Source: Burkholderia cepacia ATCC 25416
Lineage (GTDB): Bacteria > Pseudomonadota > Gammaproteobacteria > Burkholderiales > Burkholderiaceae
Direction of reading: 5' to 3'
Assembly (NCBI RefSeq): GCF_001411495.1
Contig: NZ_CP012981.1
Coordinates: forward strand, 744,001-808,000
DNA length: 64,000 nucleotides
The number at the start of each line of letters is the position of its first letter. The first letter of the stretch is position 1. The translations under genes were made by a program, and so were the position numbers. The notes beneath the pieces were generated by a model, which worked only from the letters and a program-made list of their open reading frames with translations, searched no databases and was not told the origin of the DNA. Of the stretch, positions 39,061-48,618 are shown piece by piece.

Positions 39061-39484
39061 TTTCTGGCCTCATGTAACCGCCGTGTAACCCGATTTGGTC
39101 GACAGGCGTCAACACATGTCGGACCCTCCATCGCGCTTTGGGCATCATGGATGGCTTGGCTGCCGACGAGCGCCACGCTTTCACGGCGCTCCCGAGCTGA
39201 CCAGATTGCCCGGGAAATCGCTCAATTTCGGCGGCCACAAGCTCCCGCCGCGACGACAGCCCACTTGCGAAGCTTTTCCGCGAAAGCCCGGTCAGCCTGG
39301 TCTCGGTAGTCACGCGCCACTACGCGTCTTTTCTTAGTAGTCGGGTGCAAATACCCCACCACCCCACTCTTGCGCCCCCACTGGCACCCCACCTGATTCT
39401 GTCGGTGTTCTGAGCGACGCCACGCTGGGCGAAATGCTCAGACGCACAAAGGCAATTTCAGCAAACGACCACTGGAGAATGATT
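39061..39484. other. Left-end island noncoding region with G4-forming sequence
   Basis: About 420 bases without a convincing gene. Its main feature is the G-quadruplex-like sequence at 39347-39392 and an expected promoter for the gene at 39485. Confidence 0.45.
39347..39392 (-). repeat. 46-bp G-quadruplex-like repeat, copy A
   Basis: The minus strand has four runs of at least four G with loops of 7, 9 and 4 bases (the last loop TGGT), ending GGGGTATTTGC. A second copy lies at 53186-53231; 40 of 46 positions match and every difference is outside the four conserved G4 runs. It lies 93 bases upstream of the start at 39485, in the same orientation to its gene as copy B. Confidence 0.75.
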
Positions 39485-39997
39485 ATGTTGACGCAAGAAA
39501 AGCTGAACGACCCGAGCGCGTCTTTCATGCAAACGATGATAAGCCTCTTTCTCACTGACGAGGTCACACCGTATTCCGGTCGAAAAGAAGTCGAAGCGCT
39601 CCCGCCCCTGGAAACTATCGTGCTCGGCTTGATGTGCCTGGAAAAAACGTACAACAGCCGACATTTTGACAATCGTCTTCGCTTTAAGTACCGCTCGTTC
39701 AGCACTCGGGAGTGCGGCATCTTCACGGAAGTCGGCATCCTCGGGCTGGTGGCACGCGGATACCTGCGGCCCGCTTCTAAACGAGCTGAACGGGCTATTA
39801 ACGAGCGGAACGACAGGGTCTGGGGCTTGGGAGATGTGCCATTCGTCGTGACCGCTAAGGGTGCCCGCCGCATCGGCTACCTAGTCGCCAACCTCCGTGG
39901 CGGGCTCTACAAAGATGTCGTCAAGGAGTTGCAGGCCGAATCGCGCGAAGCCGCGAAAGGCTGGCGAGCTGACGTACCCGTCTCGATGCTAGGTTAA
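39485..39997 (+). CDS. Hypothetical island protein
   Basis: A 170-residue soluble protein with no family I recognise. ATG 39485 (MLTQEKLNDPSAS) has GGAG eight bases upstream; an ATG six bases earlier is too close to it. Visible stretches: ALPPLETIVLGLMCLEKTYN, then a basic segment RLRFKYRSFSTREC, then a possible winged-helix-like part (TEVGILGLVARGYLRPAS, then FVVTAKGARRIGYLV). The layout suggests a DNA- or RNA-binding protein, but this is only a guess from composition. It is the first gene of the island and has the G4-like repeat upstream. Confidence 0.65.
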   Translation: MLTQEKLNDPSASFMQTMISLFLTDEVTPYSGRKEVEALPPLETIVLGLMCLEKTYNSRHFDNRLRFKYRSFSTRECGIFTEVGILGLVARGYLRPASKRAERAINERNDRVWGLGDVPFVVTAKGARRIGYLVANLRGGLYKDVVKELQAESREAAKGWRADVPVSMLG

Positions 39998-40097
39998 GCG
40001 CGAGCTAAGGCCACCGCTTGCGCGGTGGCTTTCCGTGAACCATTGACCATGCAATCAGGCTGCCTCGCCATCCCTTCACTTTACGTAGGAGCAGCAC

Positions 40098-40349
40098 ATG
40101 ATGCTGGAATTCGAAACCTTGGAAGAATTCTCGGTTGCGTCGGAGGTCAGAGACGCCACGGTGACCGTGAAGCTGCGTCGGATGCTCAACCACAAGCCGA
40201 CCCAGTGCAGTCCCGCTCCGTACTGCCTTGACTTGGCGGTCGGCAGCGTCATCCAGCAGCATTATGGCATTGACGAGCTCCGTGCCCGCGAGACTGCTGC
40301 TCGGTTCTTACTGACGCACGTTAAGGGGATTACCCCGCCGCTGCATTGA
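40098..40349 (+). CDS. Small hypothetical protein
   Basis: An 83-residue protein with a good ribosome site (AGGAG, 8 bases before ATG 40098). No membrane segment or motif is seen; it holds two Cys (QCSPAPYC) close together. No family recognised. It stands alone between the first island gene and the TIGR04255 cassette. Confidence 0.55.
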   Translation: MMLEFETLEEFSVASEVRDATVTVKLRRMLNHKPTQCSPAPYCLDLAVGSVIQQHYGIDELRARETAARFLLTHVKGITPPLH

Positions 40350-40567
40350 GCGCAGCTTGGTCGCCAGAAAGCGCCGCGCGAGCAGCGGCTTTCCGAACGG
40401 GCGATTCCATCGCCTACGGACTTCGTGGAACCCATGGATGGTATCTGGCACAGAGGCGGCGACTCAACCCGAGACAACGCCGTGTCAATTCCACCTCGCC
40501 GCTGGTCAGACGAGTGTGATACCCTCAAGCCCACGAGCGTCCTTAACGCTTCCTCGATGTAGCGACC

Positions 40568-41359
40568 ATGTCAGCTCAAACACTTCCAACTTATAAGACG
40601 CCGCCGCTTAGTGAGGTTACATTCGGTGTGCAATTTGCGCCTCTGACGCGCTTCAAGTCTGCGCACATTGGCCTCCTATGGGAGCGCTTTAGGAAAGAAT
40701 TTCCGAATGTTGAACAGGTCGCCCCGATTGCTGACTCAGGGGTCGAAGTTCCGTTGGATTCTTCCACCGGACTTCCGCATCCGCGTACGTGGTTCATAAA
40801 TGCTTCTGAGAGTCGCTTGGTCCAGTTCCAACCTGACCGGCTGTACTACAACTGGCGAACCAAGGAACAGGAGCCGGCATATCCGCGCTTTGCTGAGATA
40901 GCTGCTTGTTTCTTTGAAACTTACGCCCAGCTGCAATCTTGGGCGGACGAGGCAGTCTTGGGTACTGTGGACGTAAGGGCATTCAGTCTTGCCTATACCA
41001 ACCACATCGCGATACCGCCTGACAGCGATGTGTCGCAACTTGCAGCTACGATACTCACCGACTTCCACTGGGACGAGGACAGAGAACGCTTTTTAACGAA
41101 GCCGCGTGCACTAGGTTGGTCTGCGGTTTTCCCTTTACCCGATGACCGAGGCCATATGACTGCGAAGGTATCCGAGGGGCTTCGGACGTTCGACTCGCAG
41201 AAGGTACTCGTGTTGGAACTGGCCGCCGGTGGCAAGGCCGCTAGTTCGACTCCCGTCGCAATCCGTGAATGGTTTGACATAGCCCATGCATACATCGTGA
41301 ATGCATTTGCAGATTTGACTCAAATTGACGTTCAAAAGACTAAGTGGGGACGGGTATGA
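40568..41359 (+). CDS. TIGR04255-family protein
   Basis: A 263-residue protein of the sporadically distributed TIGR04255 family. It shows the family layout: an N-terminal LPTYKTPPLSEVTFGVQFAP, a central RLVQFQPDRLYYNWRTKEQE and a C-terminal region with LVLELAAGGKA and WFDIAHAYIVNAFADLT, where the family ends in a helix after a beta-rich fold. Function is unknown; members occur patchily in bacteria and archaea, often in variable regions. Its stop overlaps the next start (ATGA at 41356), the first of two such couplings, so it leads a three-gene operon. Confidence 0.75.
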   Translation: MSAQTLPTYKTPPLSEVTFGVQFAPLTRFKSAHIGLLWERFRKEFPNVEQVAPIADSGVEVPLDSSTGLPHPRTWFINASESRLVQFQPDRLYYNWRTKEQEPAYPRFAEIAACFFETYAQLQSWADEAVLGTVDVRAFSLAYTNHIAIPPDSDVSQLAATILTDFHWDEDRERFLTKPRALGWSAVFPLPDDRGHMTAKVSEGLRTFDSQKVLVLELAAGGKAASSTPVAIREWFDIAHAYIVNAFADLTQIDVQKTKWGRV

Positions 41360-42102
41360 CAGCGCTCCTTGAAAAACACGGGTTCGAGTCGCCCTACGTC
41401 TTAGCACCGGGGTCAACGTCCTACTTGGAAAGCGACGACGACGAGATTTTGGATTTGGGACTTGTTGAACATCAGGCGGCACCGGCAAAAGGATTGCCTG
41501 TTCGAGTGATTTACGGCACCAGTCAGAATACCGTGTCCGCTACGGCCAACACGGTTGTGACCCCTCGCGCGTCATACAGCAATTTGGGGAAGTGGCAGGC
41601 TACTTCCCACCTGCACGTGGCCCTCTACGACTTCCCTAGTCGGGCTGACTATGCCTTCACCGCACTGGACCTGCTTCGCTCGGATGACGAACTATTCAAA
41701 GAAGCGGTAGAAAAGCTCCGCGCGTCGCAGGAGATACTTCACCGCGAAGCCATCTGCGAAAGACTCCTCCGTTTGTTGGACCTTTACCAAGAAGACTATG
41801 ACGGCCGAGCGCTTTCAGCCGATTCGCTAGCCAGCTTTATTGCCTTCCTGCGAGATAGGCCCACAGTTCGACGACCTTCCATCGCTGCCACACCAGCGGG
41901 CAACCTTTACGCCATCTGGAAGGAAGGGACTGGGCAGAAACTTGTATTGCATTTCTTGCCGGGCGCCCGTTGCCGATACGCGGCTTCGGTGCGCAACGCT
42001 ATGCATGAGGCGCGATTTGACGAACATTCGGGCAGCACAACGGCCGATTCCGTTTCCAGGTCTATCGACGCACTTGGAATTGCCTCGTGGATTGACGAAT
42101 GA
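41356..42102 (+). CDS. Hypothetical protein, second gene of cassette
   Basis: A 248-residue protein, start ATG 41356 (MTALLEKHGFES), overlapping the previous stop by 4 bases. A short acidic stretch (ESDDDEILDL) is followed by a region with heptad-like residues (LFKEAVEKLRASQEILHREA). No catalytic motif is evident to me and no family recognised. Its strict coupling to both neighbours suggests the three proteins form one functional unit. Confidence 0.65.
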   Translation: MTALLEKHGFESPYVLAPGSTSYLESDDDEILDLGLVEHQAAPAKGLPVRVIYGTSQNTVSATANTVVTPRASYSNLGKWQATSHLHVALYDFPSRADYAFTALDLLRSDDELFKEAVEKLRASQEILHREAICERLLRLLDLYQEDYDGRALSADSLASFIAFLRDRPTVRRPSIAATPAGNLYAIWKEGTGQKLVLHFLPGARCRYAASVRNAMHEARFDEHSGSTTADSVSRSIDALGIASWIDE

Positions 42103-42533
42103 GCGTTGGCGACGAGTTGCCCGATGAGCATCATATTGCGCGATTGTGCAAAGGCTCATCGCTCGACGAAGAAGGGAACCCCACGGGCGCGTCCTTCATG
42201 CTACGTGATGGCGAATCTTACCTATCGGTGAACTGGTTAGAACTAGTTGACCCAGACAATCGCGAGAACGCGCTGGCTCTTTTAAAACCAGTCCTCGCGA
42301 AAAAGATGACCATCACTGGCAGCTGGAGACTGGCGACGCTCAACGTCGGTCAATGCAAGGCGACTGTAGCAGACGCGACTGGTGACGAAATAATAATTCG
42401 TGTGGCCCATGAACCCATTGAGACGGAGACCATTTCCGACCCGTCCCATAGCGGAATCCATGGCTACAGCAACGAAGAAACCGTTGTAGAAAAATTGGCA
42501 GCAGCAGTTACCTCCACGTGCCCCGCCAAATAG
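42099..42533 (+). CDS. Hypothetical protein, third gene of cassette
   Basis: A 144-residue protein, again coupled by ATGA (42099-42102). The N-terminal half has a conserved-looking block, ARLCKGSSLDEEGNPTGASF followed by YLSVNWLELVD, that reads like a small compact domain found as a stand-alone hypothetical in many bacteria. Function unknown. A bidirectional terminator follows, then the convergent restriction gene. Confidence 0.62.
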   Translation: MSVGDELPDEHHIARLCKGSSLDEEGNPTGASFMLRDGESYLSVNWLELVDPDNRENALALLKPVLAKKMTITGSWRLATLNVGQCKATVADATGDEIIIRVAHEPIETETISDPSHSGIHGYSNEETVVEKLAAAVTSTCPAK

Positions 42534-42553
42534 CCGCATAGTCGAGCAAAATC

Positions 42554-42588
42554 AAAAGGCCACAGAACGCAAGTTTCCGTGGCCTTTT
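42554..42588. terminator. Bidirectional terminator between cassette and res
   Basis: AAAAGGCCAC and GTGGCCTTTT form a perfect 10-bp stem with a 15-nt loop, between convergent operons; T-run on both strands. Confidence 0.85.
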
Positions 42589-42611
42589 GACCCGACTGAC
42601 CACGTGATTGC

Positions 42612-45600
42612 TTAGTCCAAGTTGTCGAGCAGCTGCATTAGGTCGGCCGGATGCTTCATCAGGTGATAGTTCCAGCGACCATATCGGCTGTCGCGGTTGA
42701 CAGCCTCGCACCACCGCTTGGCTGCCGCTTCTTTTACGAGAGCGTCGTCAATCACCTGCCCCTTGATTTCGACCACCAGCTTTTCACCGGACACTAGCTC
42801 GACGATGAAATCGGGCAAGTAGCTCCGCTTGTTGCCGTCTTTCCGATACAGCACGACGAAGCCGAGATGGTCATTCTTGACCCAAGCTCGAACCTTCTGG
42901 TGCGTATCGAGGCAATAGGCCGCGCTCTGCTCCCATTTCTTGGTATCCGCCACCATCGCGTTCAGGTGGCTACGGGTAACCGGCCAGAGGTCGCGGCCCG
43001 TGGCAAAATCGACGAAGCGCGTCGAACGCATGCCTGCTGCGCCTGCCGCAATGATGGGCCGCTCCTGAGCCTGGCCGCTCTCATCGACGGCCTGTAAGTT
43101 GTCGATGATGTAGCTGACTGCCTTGCCGAAATACGGATTCAGCGCCACGTCCTGCGGAGCGCGGTTTCCCTTGCAAACGAGTTTGGTGGCTAGAAACTGC
43201 TGCGCGTAAGCCAGAAGCTGCGGAAATAGACGATGCGTCGGAATACTGTCGCCTTTTTCTTTCTGCCACTGTTGGACAAGTGTGCTTGCAAGGGTAAAGG
43301 CGACTTGCTGCACGCGAATGCGTGCGCGCCACGCTTCCAACGTCACCAGTTCCGCGGCACCTGGACCATACGCAGCAAGGCGACCATCAGCCCCTGCCAG
43401 CCCCATCATGAGCGTTGTGTCCGGCACCTCAAGCGGGTCGAGTGTGAGCGTGGGAACCTTACCCCAATCGAGCGAAATGCGAGTGATGCCGGGGTCCGTG
43501 TAGCCTTCGACCACGGGGAACGTGATTTCAAAATCAGCTTTGGCTGGGTCGGCGTATATCTGGTTAGAAGGTGGCGTCGGGGGAGGAGCTCCACCACCCT
43601 CCACCTTAAACGGAATCAGTTCGAACGGGACTCCGAATACCTTGGCAGTCTCCTCCTGGAAAAAGCCGTTCTTATCGATGGCGTAGGACGTGCGGCGCAG
43701 CGCGCGGCCAACCACCTGCTCGCATAGCAACTGCGAGCCAAATGGTCGCAGGCCAACGACGTGGGTTACGGTGTTGCAGTCCCAGCCCTCCGACAGCATC
43801 GCCACACTGATGATGCAGCGCACGTCGCGCCCAGGGGGAATGCTGGCGTCGATGGTCACCAGGCCGCTGTCTTCGTCGTCCAGTGCCTTACGGTTGTGTT
43901 TCTCGACCAGTGCCTCGTATTCTTCAGGGATATGGCCACCAGGCCAAGCAGTCTTGCCGATGGTATCCAGCACAAAACGCAAGCGCCGAGCTTCATCGCT
44001 GCCGCTCGCGCCAGAAGCGATGTCCTCCGCAATCTTGCTATCTACGCGGATGGTGTTTTCCTGGCCGGGCTTGTTGCGGAACTCCATCGGCGACTGACCG
44101 TAGTCCGGCTTGCCATTGGACAGCCATTCATACAACTCCTTGGCAAGCGCGGTATCGCGACACACGACAATAAAGACGGGTGGGACGTCTGTCTTGCGGA
44201 AACCGTCTTTGAATTGGGCTTTCCACGTATCCAGTGTCTTGCGCCACTCATCGGCAAGCTGGGTGATAGGGGTCGTTGCATAGCGCATCACCATATCCGG
44301 GCTGAGCTTCGCCTTGCCGCCGCCATCCTGCTCGATACGCTCTTGAACCCAGCGCCACACATTGAAGTAGGCTGGAGTTTCACCACCGGTGATGTCTTGA
44401 GTCGGCAACTGCGGGATTTTCACAAGCCCAGCTTCAATACCTTCCAGCAAACTGAAATCGGACACCACCCAAGGGAAGGGCTTGCCCACTTCATTGCCGG
44501 ACCCCTGGATGAAGAATGGGGTGGCAGACAGGTCAACGCACAGGCGCACGCCGTTCTTCGACCCATTCAATGCCTTGTTGATGCGGTCCAGGCCTTCAAT
44601 CCAGACGGTGGCCTCGCGCGCATCGGCGTCAGCGGTTTCCTCGTCGAGTGCGTATTCGTCATCGGGCTCCGCCTTGCCGCGCCGGTAAGCGTGGTGGGCC
44701 TCGTCATTCATCACCATGATGGCGGAGCTGCGCCCCTTGCGATTGCCCAGCACCCGGCGCAGGAATGCCGTATCGCTCTCGTAGTATCTGGTTTCCTTGA
44801 CCTCGAATGCCGTCAGAACACCGTGACGGTCTTTGACCTCGCCGACGATTTCAAAAGCACCCGTCAATGCCTGCTGACGAATGTCGGCCTCAGTCAGTTG
44901 CTCTTTGCCACCCAGCTTGACCGTGCGACGCTTCTCGATAGGCGTGCCGCGCTTCACTACCTTGGCCGATGTGCCGTTCACGTCGGAAAGCTCGCGGCGC
45001 TCAAGGTTGTGCCAGTTGGTGACGAACACCTCGCCGCGACGCAGGTCGGGCATGCGATGCAAAGGCACCAGCTCACGAGTGCGATAGAGGCTGATTTGGT
45101 CCAGATTGGGGTCAAGCTCGTGTAACCGGTCGCGGACCGTGACGTTAGGGCAGACGATGAGCACGGTGTCCGAGTAGTTCGGATTGGCTGAGTCCGCCAC
45201 CTTGTTCAGAATCGACCACGCGGCCAGCATACCCATGACCGTGCTCTTACCCGACCCCGTGCACATTTTCACTGCATAGCGGATGAAGGCTTTGTATCCG
45301 GCGGCTTTGGCGTCATCGCCAGGCTCGTCGGTAGGAACGCGGATGCCCTGCTTGAGGTCTTCGGGCCCTTCTATAAGAAGGAGTACCGTTTCGACCGCCT
45401 CAAGCTGGGCGAAGAAAAGCCGTTGCTTACGGTCGGTCGAGCGCCACAAGCCTATCAACTCTTTGGTGACTTTCGTTGCTCCGCTGTACTCGCGAGCGCG
45501 CCACTCCTTCAGTCGCTGACGGATGAGGTTAGCCGTGTCGAGCAAATACTCGTTGCCCTTCGCGTCTTGCTCGAATAGCACAGTTTGTTTCTTGGTTTTC

Positions 45601-45761
45601 TTTCCCCGACCGGCATGTTCTGGGACGCGGAAGAAGTAGCTGGCTGGGCGTCGTCCCTCACGCTTTTGTGGTTGCTTGCCTTCCTCGATGTGCCAATGAA
45701 ACTTCGGCTCTTCGAAGGGCGAGTTGATGATGGGCGCTTCGACGGCATTGATTTGCGACAT
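42612..45761 (-). CDS. Type III restriction enzyme, Res subunit
   Basis: A 1049-residue superfamily 2 helicase-nuclease. Walker A KMCTGSGKSTVMG lies near residue 170, the DEAH-type box is MNDEAHHAYR, and further helicase motifs include LCVDLSATPFF and the motif VI region LRPFGSQLLCEQVVGRALRR. The C-terminal PD-(D/E)XK nuclease is YLPDFIVELVSGEKLVVEIK. ATG 45761 (MSQINAVEAPI) has GGAG 8 bases upstream and lies just after the mod stop. Cleavage requires the Mod partner and ATP-driven movement between sites. Confidence 0.9.
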   Translation of the reverse strand: MSQINAVEAPIINSPFEEPKFHWHIEEGKQPQKREGRRPASYFFRVPEHAGRGKKTKKQTVLFEQDAKGNEYLLDTANLIRQRLKEWRAREYSGATKVTKELIGLWRSTDRKQRLFFAQLEAVETVLLLIEGPEDLKQGIRVPTDEPGDDAKAAGYKAFIRYAVKMCTGSGKSTVMGMLAAWSILNKVADSANPNYSDTVLIVCPNVTVRDRLHELDPNLDQISLYRTRELVPLHRMPDLRRGEVFVTNWHNLERRELSDVNGTSAKVVKRGTPIEKRRTVKLGGKEQLTEADIRQQALTGAFEIVGEVKDRHGVLTAFEVKETRYYESDTAFLRRVLGNRKGRSSAIMVMNDEAHHAYRRGKAEPDDEYALDEETADADAREATVWIEGLDRINKALNGSKNGVRLCVDLSATPFFIQGSGNEVGKPFPWVVSDFSLLEGIEAGLVKIPQLPTQDITGGETPAYFNVWRWVQERIEQDGGGKAKLSPDMVMRYATTPITQLADEWRKTLDTWKAQFKDGFRKTDVPPVFIVVCRDTALAKELYEWLSNGKPDYGQSPMEFRNKPGQENTIRVDSKIAEDIASGASGSDEARRLRFVLDTIGKTAWPGGHIPEEYEALVEKHNRKALDDEDSGLVTIDASIPPGRDVRCIISVAMLSEGWDCNTVTHVVGLRPFGSQLLCEQVVGRALRRTSYAIDKNGFFQEETAKVFGVPFELIPFKVEGGGAPPPTPPSNQIYADPAKADFEITFPVVEGYTDPGITRISLDWGKVPTLTLDPLEVPDTTLMMGLAGADGRLAAYGPGAAELVTLEAWRARIRVQQVAFTLASTLVQQWQKEKGDSIPTHRLFPQLLAYAQQFLATKLVCKGNRAPQDVALNPYFGKAVSYIIDNLQAVDESGQAQERPIIAAGAAGMRSTRFVDFATGRDLWPVTRSHLNAMVADTKKWEQSAAYCLDTHQKVRAWVKNDHLGFVVLYRKDGNKRSYLPDFIVELVSGEKLVVEIKGQVIDDALVKEAAAKRWCEAVNRDSRYGRWNYHLMKHPADLMQLLDNLD

Positions 45762-45772
45762 CGCCTGCTCCC

Positions 45773-48505
45773 TCACGCAATGTTCTCAACAACGCGCATC
45801 AGCTCGTTGCCGCGCTCGTCAATCACCTTCACCGCGATGCGGCGACGCTGACCAAGGACAAAGGGCTCACTCGTCGTTCCTGACAAGTGCGACCACACTG
45901 AGGCGTCAAAAGTCGTTTTCAGCGATTTTTGCAGATTGTCCCAAGCGCTGGTTTTGGGAAAGAACACCTGGGTCGCATAGAAAGAACCCGATGGGTCGTA
46001 GTCGGTGTCGAGCATCCAGCAGGGCAGGTTTTCGCCTTCGACCGACTCCTGGTCCATGCTTGCTGGGTTGAAGATGTCTAAACCCTTCACGTCCACCTGA
46101 TACAGCGCATCGCCTGCGCTGTTCACCTGCGAAAGTTTGGTTAGCTTTACGTCTGGCAGGCCGGTTACCGAGAAAATTTCCGAGGCGCGCGTGGTCTTGA
46201 GCAAGTCGCTCATCGCCACGTCCGGCGTCACTGACACATAGGTGCAGTGGATACGCAACTTCGGACTTCCATCCTTATTGCGCTCCTCGATGAGTTCGCG
46301 CGCCTTGGCCTGAATGGCGAAGGCGAAGAAGTACAACTGGTCAAAACGGAGAAAGTGGGCTTCGCGTGCAGCCTCAAATACCATGTCGGCCGAGATAGCG
46401 CCGGACTCTGGGCCGAAGACAATAGCGATGCGTTTGCCTTCGGCATCGGATGCTTCAGCGTGGAGGATGTCACCATCACTAGCGCGACGAATCTGCTCCA
46501 GTACCAGTTCCCTGTTACCCGGCAAGCGCAGGGTCTTGGATTGCCGCAGCACTTGGGTCATACGCTCGATATGGGTGGCTACGTCGCTTTGCGCTGCAGA
46601 CGATTCAATAGCAGTGGATTCCGAGTCATCGCCGAAGCCGGCGGGCGTATTGCCGAGAGCAGTCACTGTCTGTGCAGGGGCAATCGTTGCCTCGACCACG
46701 AACGGGCCGGACACTCGCGTGACGCCTTCCAGTTTTTCGGGGCGGTCGACCATCACTTCGGTGGTGGGTGGCTCGTCGTTCGCGATGGACTTCAGCGAAA
46801 TACGCGGCACCAGACCACCGACTTCCTCGCCTTTGCGGTTCTTCTTACGAGCGTAGACGAACCCACCAGCAGGGCCAAGTTTTGGTTCCTTCAGGTCGTA
46901 ATACGGGAAAGTGGCGGTCAGCAGGCGTTGCCGGGCCAAGGCCAACGGCACCCGCGAGGTATCGCAGGTAATCCAGCGGCGTCCCCACTGCTCAGCGACA
47001 TACGCGGTCGTACCAGAGCCGCATGTCGGGTCGAGCACGAGGTCGCCCGGGTCAGTGGTCATATGCATGCAACGAGCAATGACATCTTGATTCGTTTGAA
47101 CGACGTACGTCTTGCTTTGTGCAGGCGCTGTGTCGTCCCATGGGCTGGTGACTTTCGCGAATGGAAAATCGTCATGAAATACAACGTACCTCGGATAGTC
47201 ACCTTCGACGAAAAGTCGTCCTGCTTGGCCGAGTTTTTCCATCTTTTCCTTGGAGGTGACCCAACACTGCCCTCGCGTGGGCTCATACGTCTTCCCTTCG
47301 AATTCCAGTGGATAGACGTTTGCGGCAGAGAATGATGGTGCCCACTGCGATACCGTTCCGAAGATTCGGCAGTCGTTCGGGATGTTTGCAAAATCCGCGC
47401 GCTCCTCGGAGTTGAGGCGTCGCAGTGTGCCGTCAGGTGTACAGACGCCTGTCCATCGTCCCTTCGGGTCTGGCGTTGTCTTTCTGAATAGCTGACGGTA
47501 CTTAACCCGGGTCGCATCTTTTGCATACCAGACCAGAAAGTCGGCCATAGACTCAAGGGTCTTCGCGCCCAACGGCATCAGCTTCTTTCTGAAGGTAATC
47601 AAACTGATGAAGTTTTGAGCACCAAAAACCTCATCCATAATCGAGCGGACGTGATGAACGTTCTCTTCGGAAATCTGCACGAATACACTCCCGCTTTCAT
47701 GCAGAAGTTCCCGAGTCATCAGCAGTCGGTCGCGGAGATAGGTCAAATACGAATGTAGGCCGAGCTCCCAGGTGTCTCGATAGGCCTTGACCATCTCCGG
47801 CTCGCGAGTCATCTCGCTGTCAGGGCCGTGTTTCACATCCCGCTTTCGAACAAATGGCTGGAAGTTAGAGCCGAATTTCACGCCATAAGGCGGGTCGATG
47901 AAGACCATTTGCACCTGTCCCCCAAGGCCCTCAAACTCCAGCATGGAGTTCATGACCTGAAGGCTATCGCCCAGAATCATGCGATTCTGCCATGGCCCCT
48001 TGTGCTCGTATGCATCCAGCCGGTCGGTCACATCGAGTTGCGCGTCGCCAAACAGGTCAAGGTTGGTGCCTTTGGCTTTACGGCTCTTGATGCCGTCTAG
48101 GATAGCTTTAGTCGAATGCCGCTCATGCACGAACAGCGGGGTCGTCGGTACGCTGAGTTGATGCCGTTCCGCTTTGCCGGACCAGTTCAGGAAAGGTTGC
48201 GAGATGGTCTGTAGCAGGCCTGCCGCCGCCTTGAGGGACTGCACTCGGATGCCACCCCCTTTCCAGACTTGCGGAGATTGGAAGACCGCATCTTCGCCTT
48301 CGTCCGCGCACCGGGCAACCAGACCAATCAGCCATTCGCCTAGTTCACGCTCGCGGTTCTCGTCCCACGACAGGGCCGGGTCAAGGCTTGAATCGTAGCG
48401 GTAGACGCGGTTTGGCTTTTTTATGCTGAACTGGTCCTGAACACCTACGTCAGGGCGTTGCACTGCTTCTTGTTTATGCTCGTATTGGGCTGACGTGTCG
48501 CTCAC
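45773..48505 (-). CDS. Type III modification methyltransferase, Mod subunit
   Basis: A 910-residue DNA N6-adenine methyltransferase. Motif IV DPPY (in VFIDPPYGVKFGSNFQPF, near residue 205) comes before motif I (VLDPTCGSGTTAYVAEQW, near 490), the beta-class order expected for type III Mod. The long C-terminal half is probably the target recognition and Res-binding part. It is longer than typical Mod (about 600-700), so extra C-terminal domains may exist. No simple-sequence tract for phase variation is seen. It overlaps nothing but precedes res by 11 bases. Confidence 0.9.
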   Translation of the reverse strand: MSDTSAQYEHKQEAVQRPDVGVQDQFSIKKPNRVYRYDSSLDPALSWDENRERELGEWLIGLVARCADEGEDAVFQSPQVWKGGGIRVQSLKAAAGLLQTISQPFLNWSGKAERHQLSVPTTPLFVHERHSTKAILDGIKSRKAKGTNLDLFGDAQLDVTDRLDAYEHKGPWQNRMILGDSLQVMNSMLEFEGLGGQVQMVFIDPPYGVKFGSNFQPFVRKRDVKHGPDSEMTREPEMVKAYRDTWELGLHSYLTYLRDRLLMTRELLHESGSVFVQISEENVHHVRSIMDEVFGAQNFISLITFRKKLMPLGAKTLESMADFLVWYAKDATRVKYRQLFRKTTPDPKGRWTGVCTPDGTLRRLNSEERADFANIPNDCRIFGTVSQWAPSFSAANVYPLEFEGKTYEPTRGQCWVTSKEKMEKLGQAGRLFVEGDYPRYVVFHDDFPFAKVTSPWDDTAPAQSKTYVVQTNQDVIARCMHMTTDPGDLVLDPTCGSGTTAYVAEQWGRRWITCDTSRVPLALARQRLLTATFPYYDLKEPKLGPAGGFVYARKKNRKGEEVGGLVPRISLKSIANDEPPTTEVMVDRPEKLEGVTRVSGPFVVEATIAPAQTVTALGNTPAGFGDDSESTAIESSAAQSDVATHIERMTQVLRQSKTLRLPGNRELVLEQIRRASDGDILHAEASDAEGKRIAIVFGPESGAISADMVFEAAREAHFLRFDQLYFFAFAIQAKARELIEERNKDGSPKLRIHCTYVSVTPDVAMSDLLKTTRASEIFSVTGLPDVKLTKLSQVNSAGDALYQVDVKGLDIFNPASMDQESVEGENLPCWMLDTDYDPSGSFYATQVFFPKTSAWDNLQKSLKTTFDASVWSHLSGTTSEPFVLGQRRRIAVKVIDERGNELMRVVENIA

Positions 48506-48618
48506 CGGGGCTCCTTATCCTATCGCTGGTCGTCTGACTAGTTCGGGATAATAGCGCCTCGGCTTGACGCGGTCATTCATTCGCCGAGGCACTGCGCAGC
48601 GGTGAGCGCTAAGAACGG

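Noticed and set aside
39029..39313. A 94-codon minus-strand frame at the left island end.
   Set aside because: Overlaps the tRNA terminator and has no ribosome site or protein-like composition.
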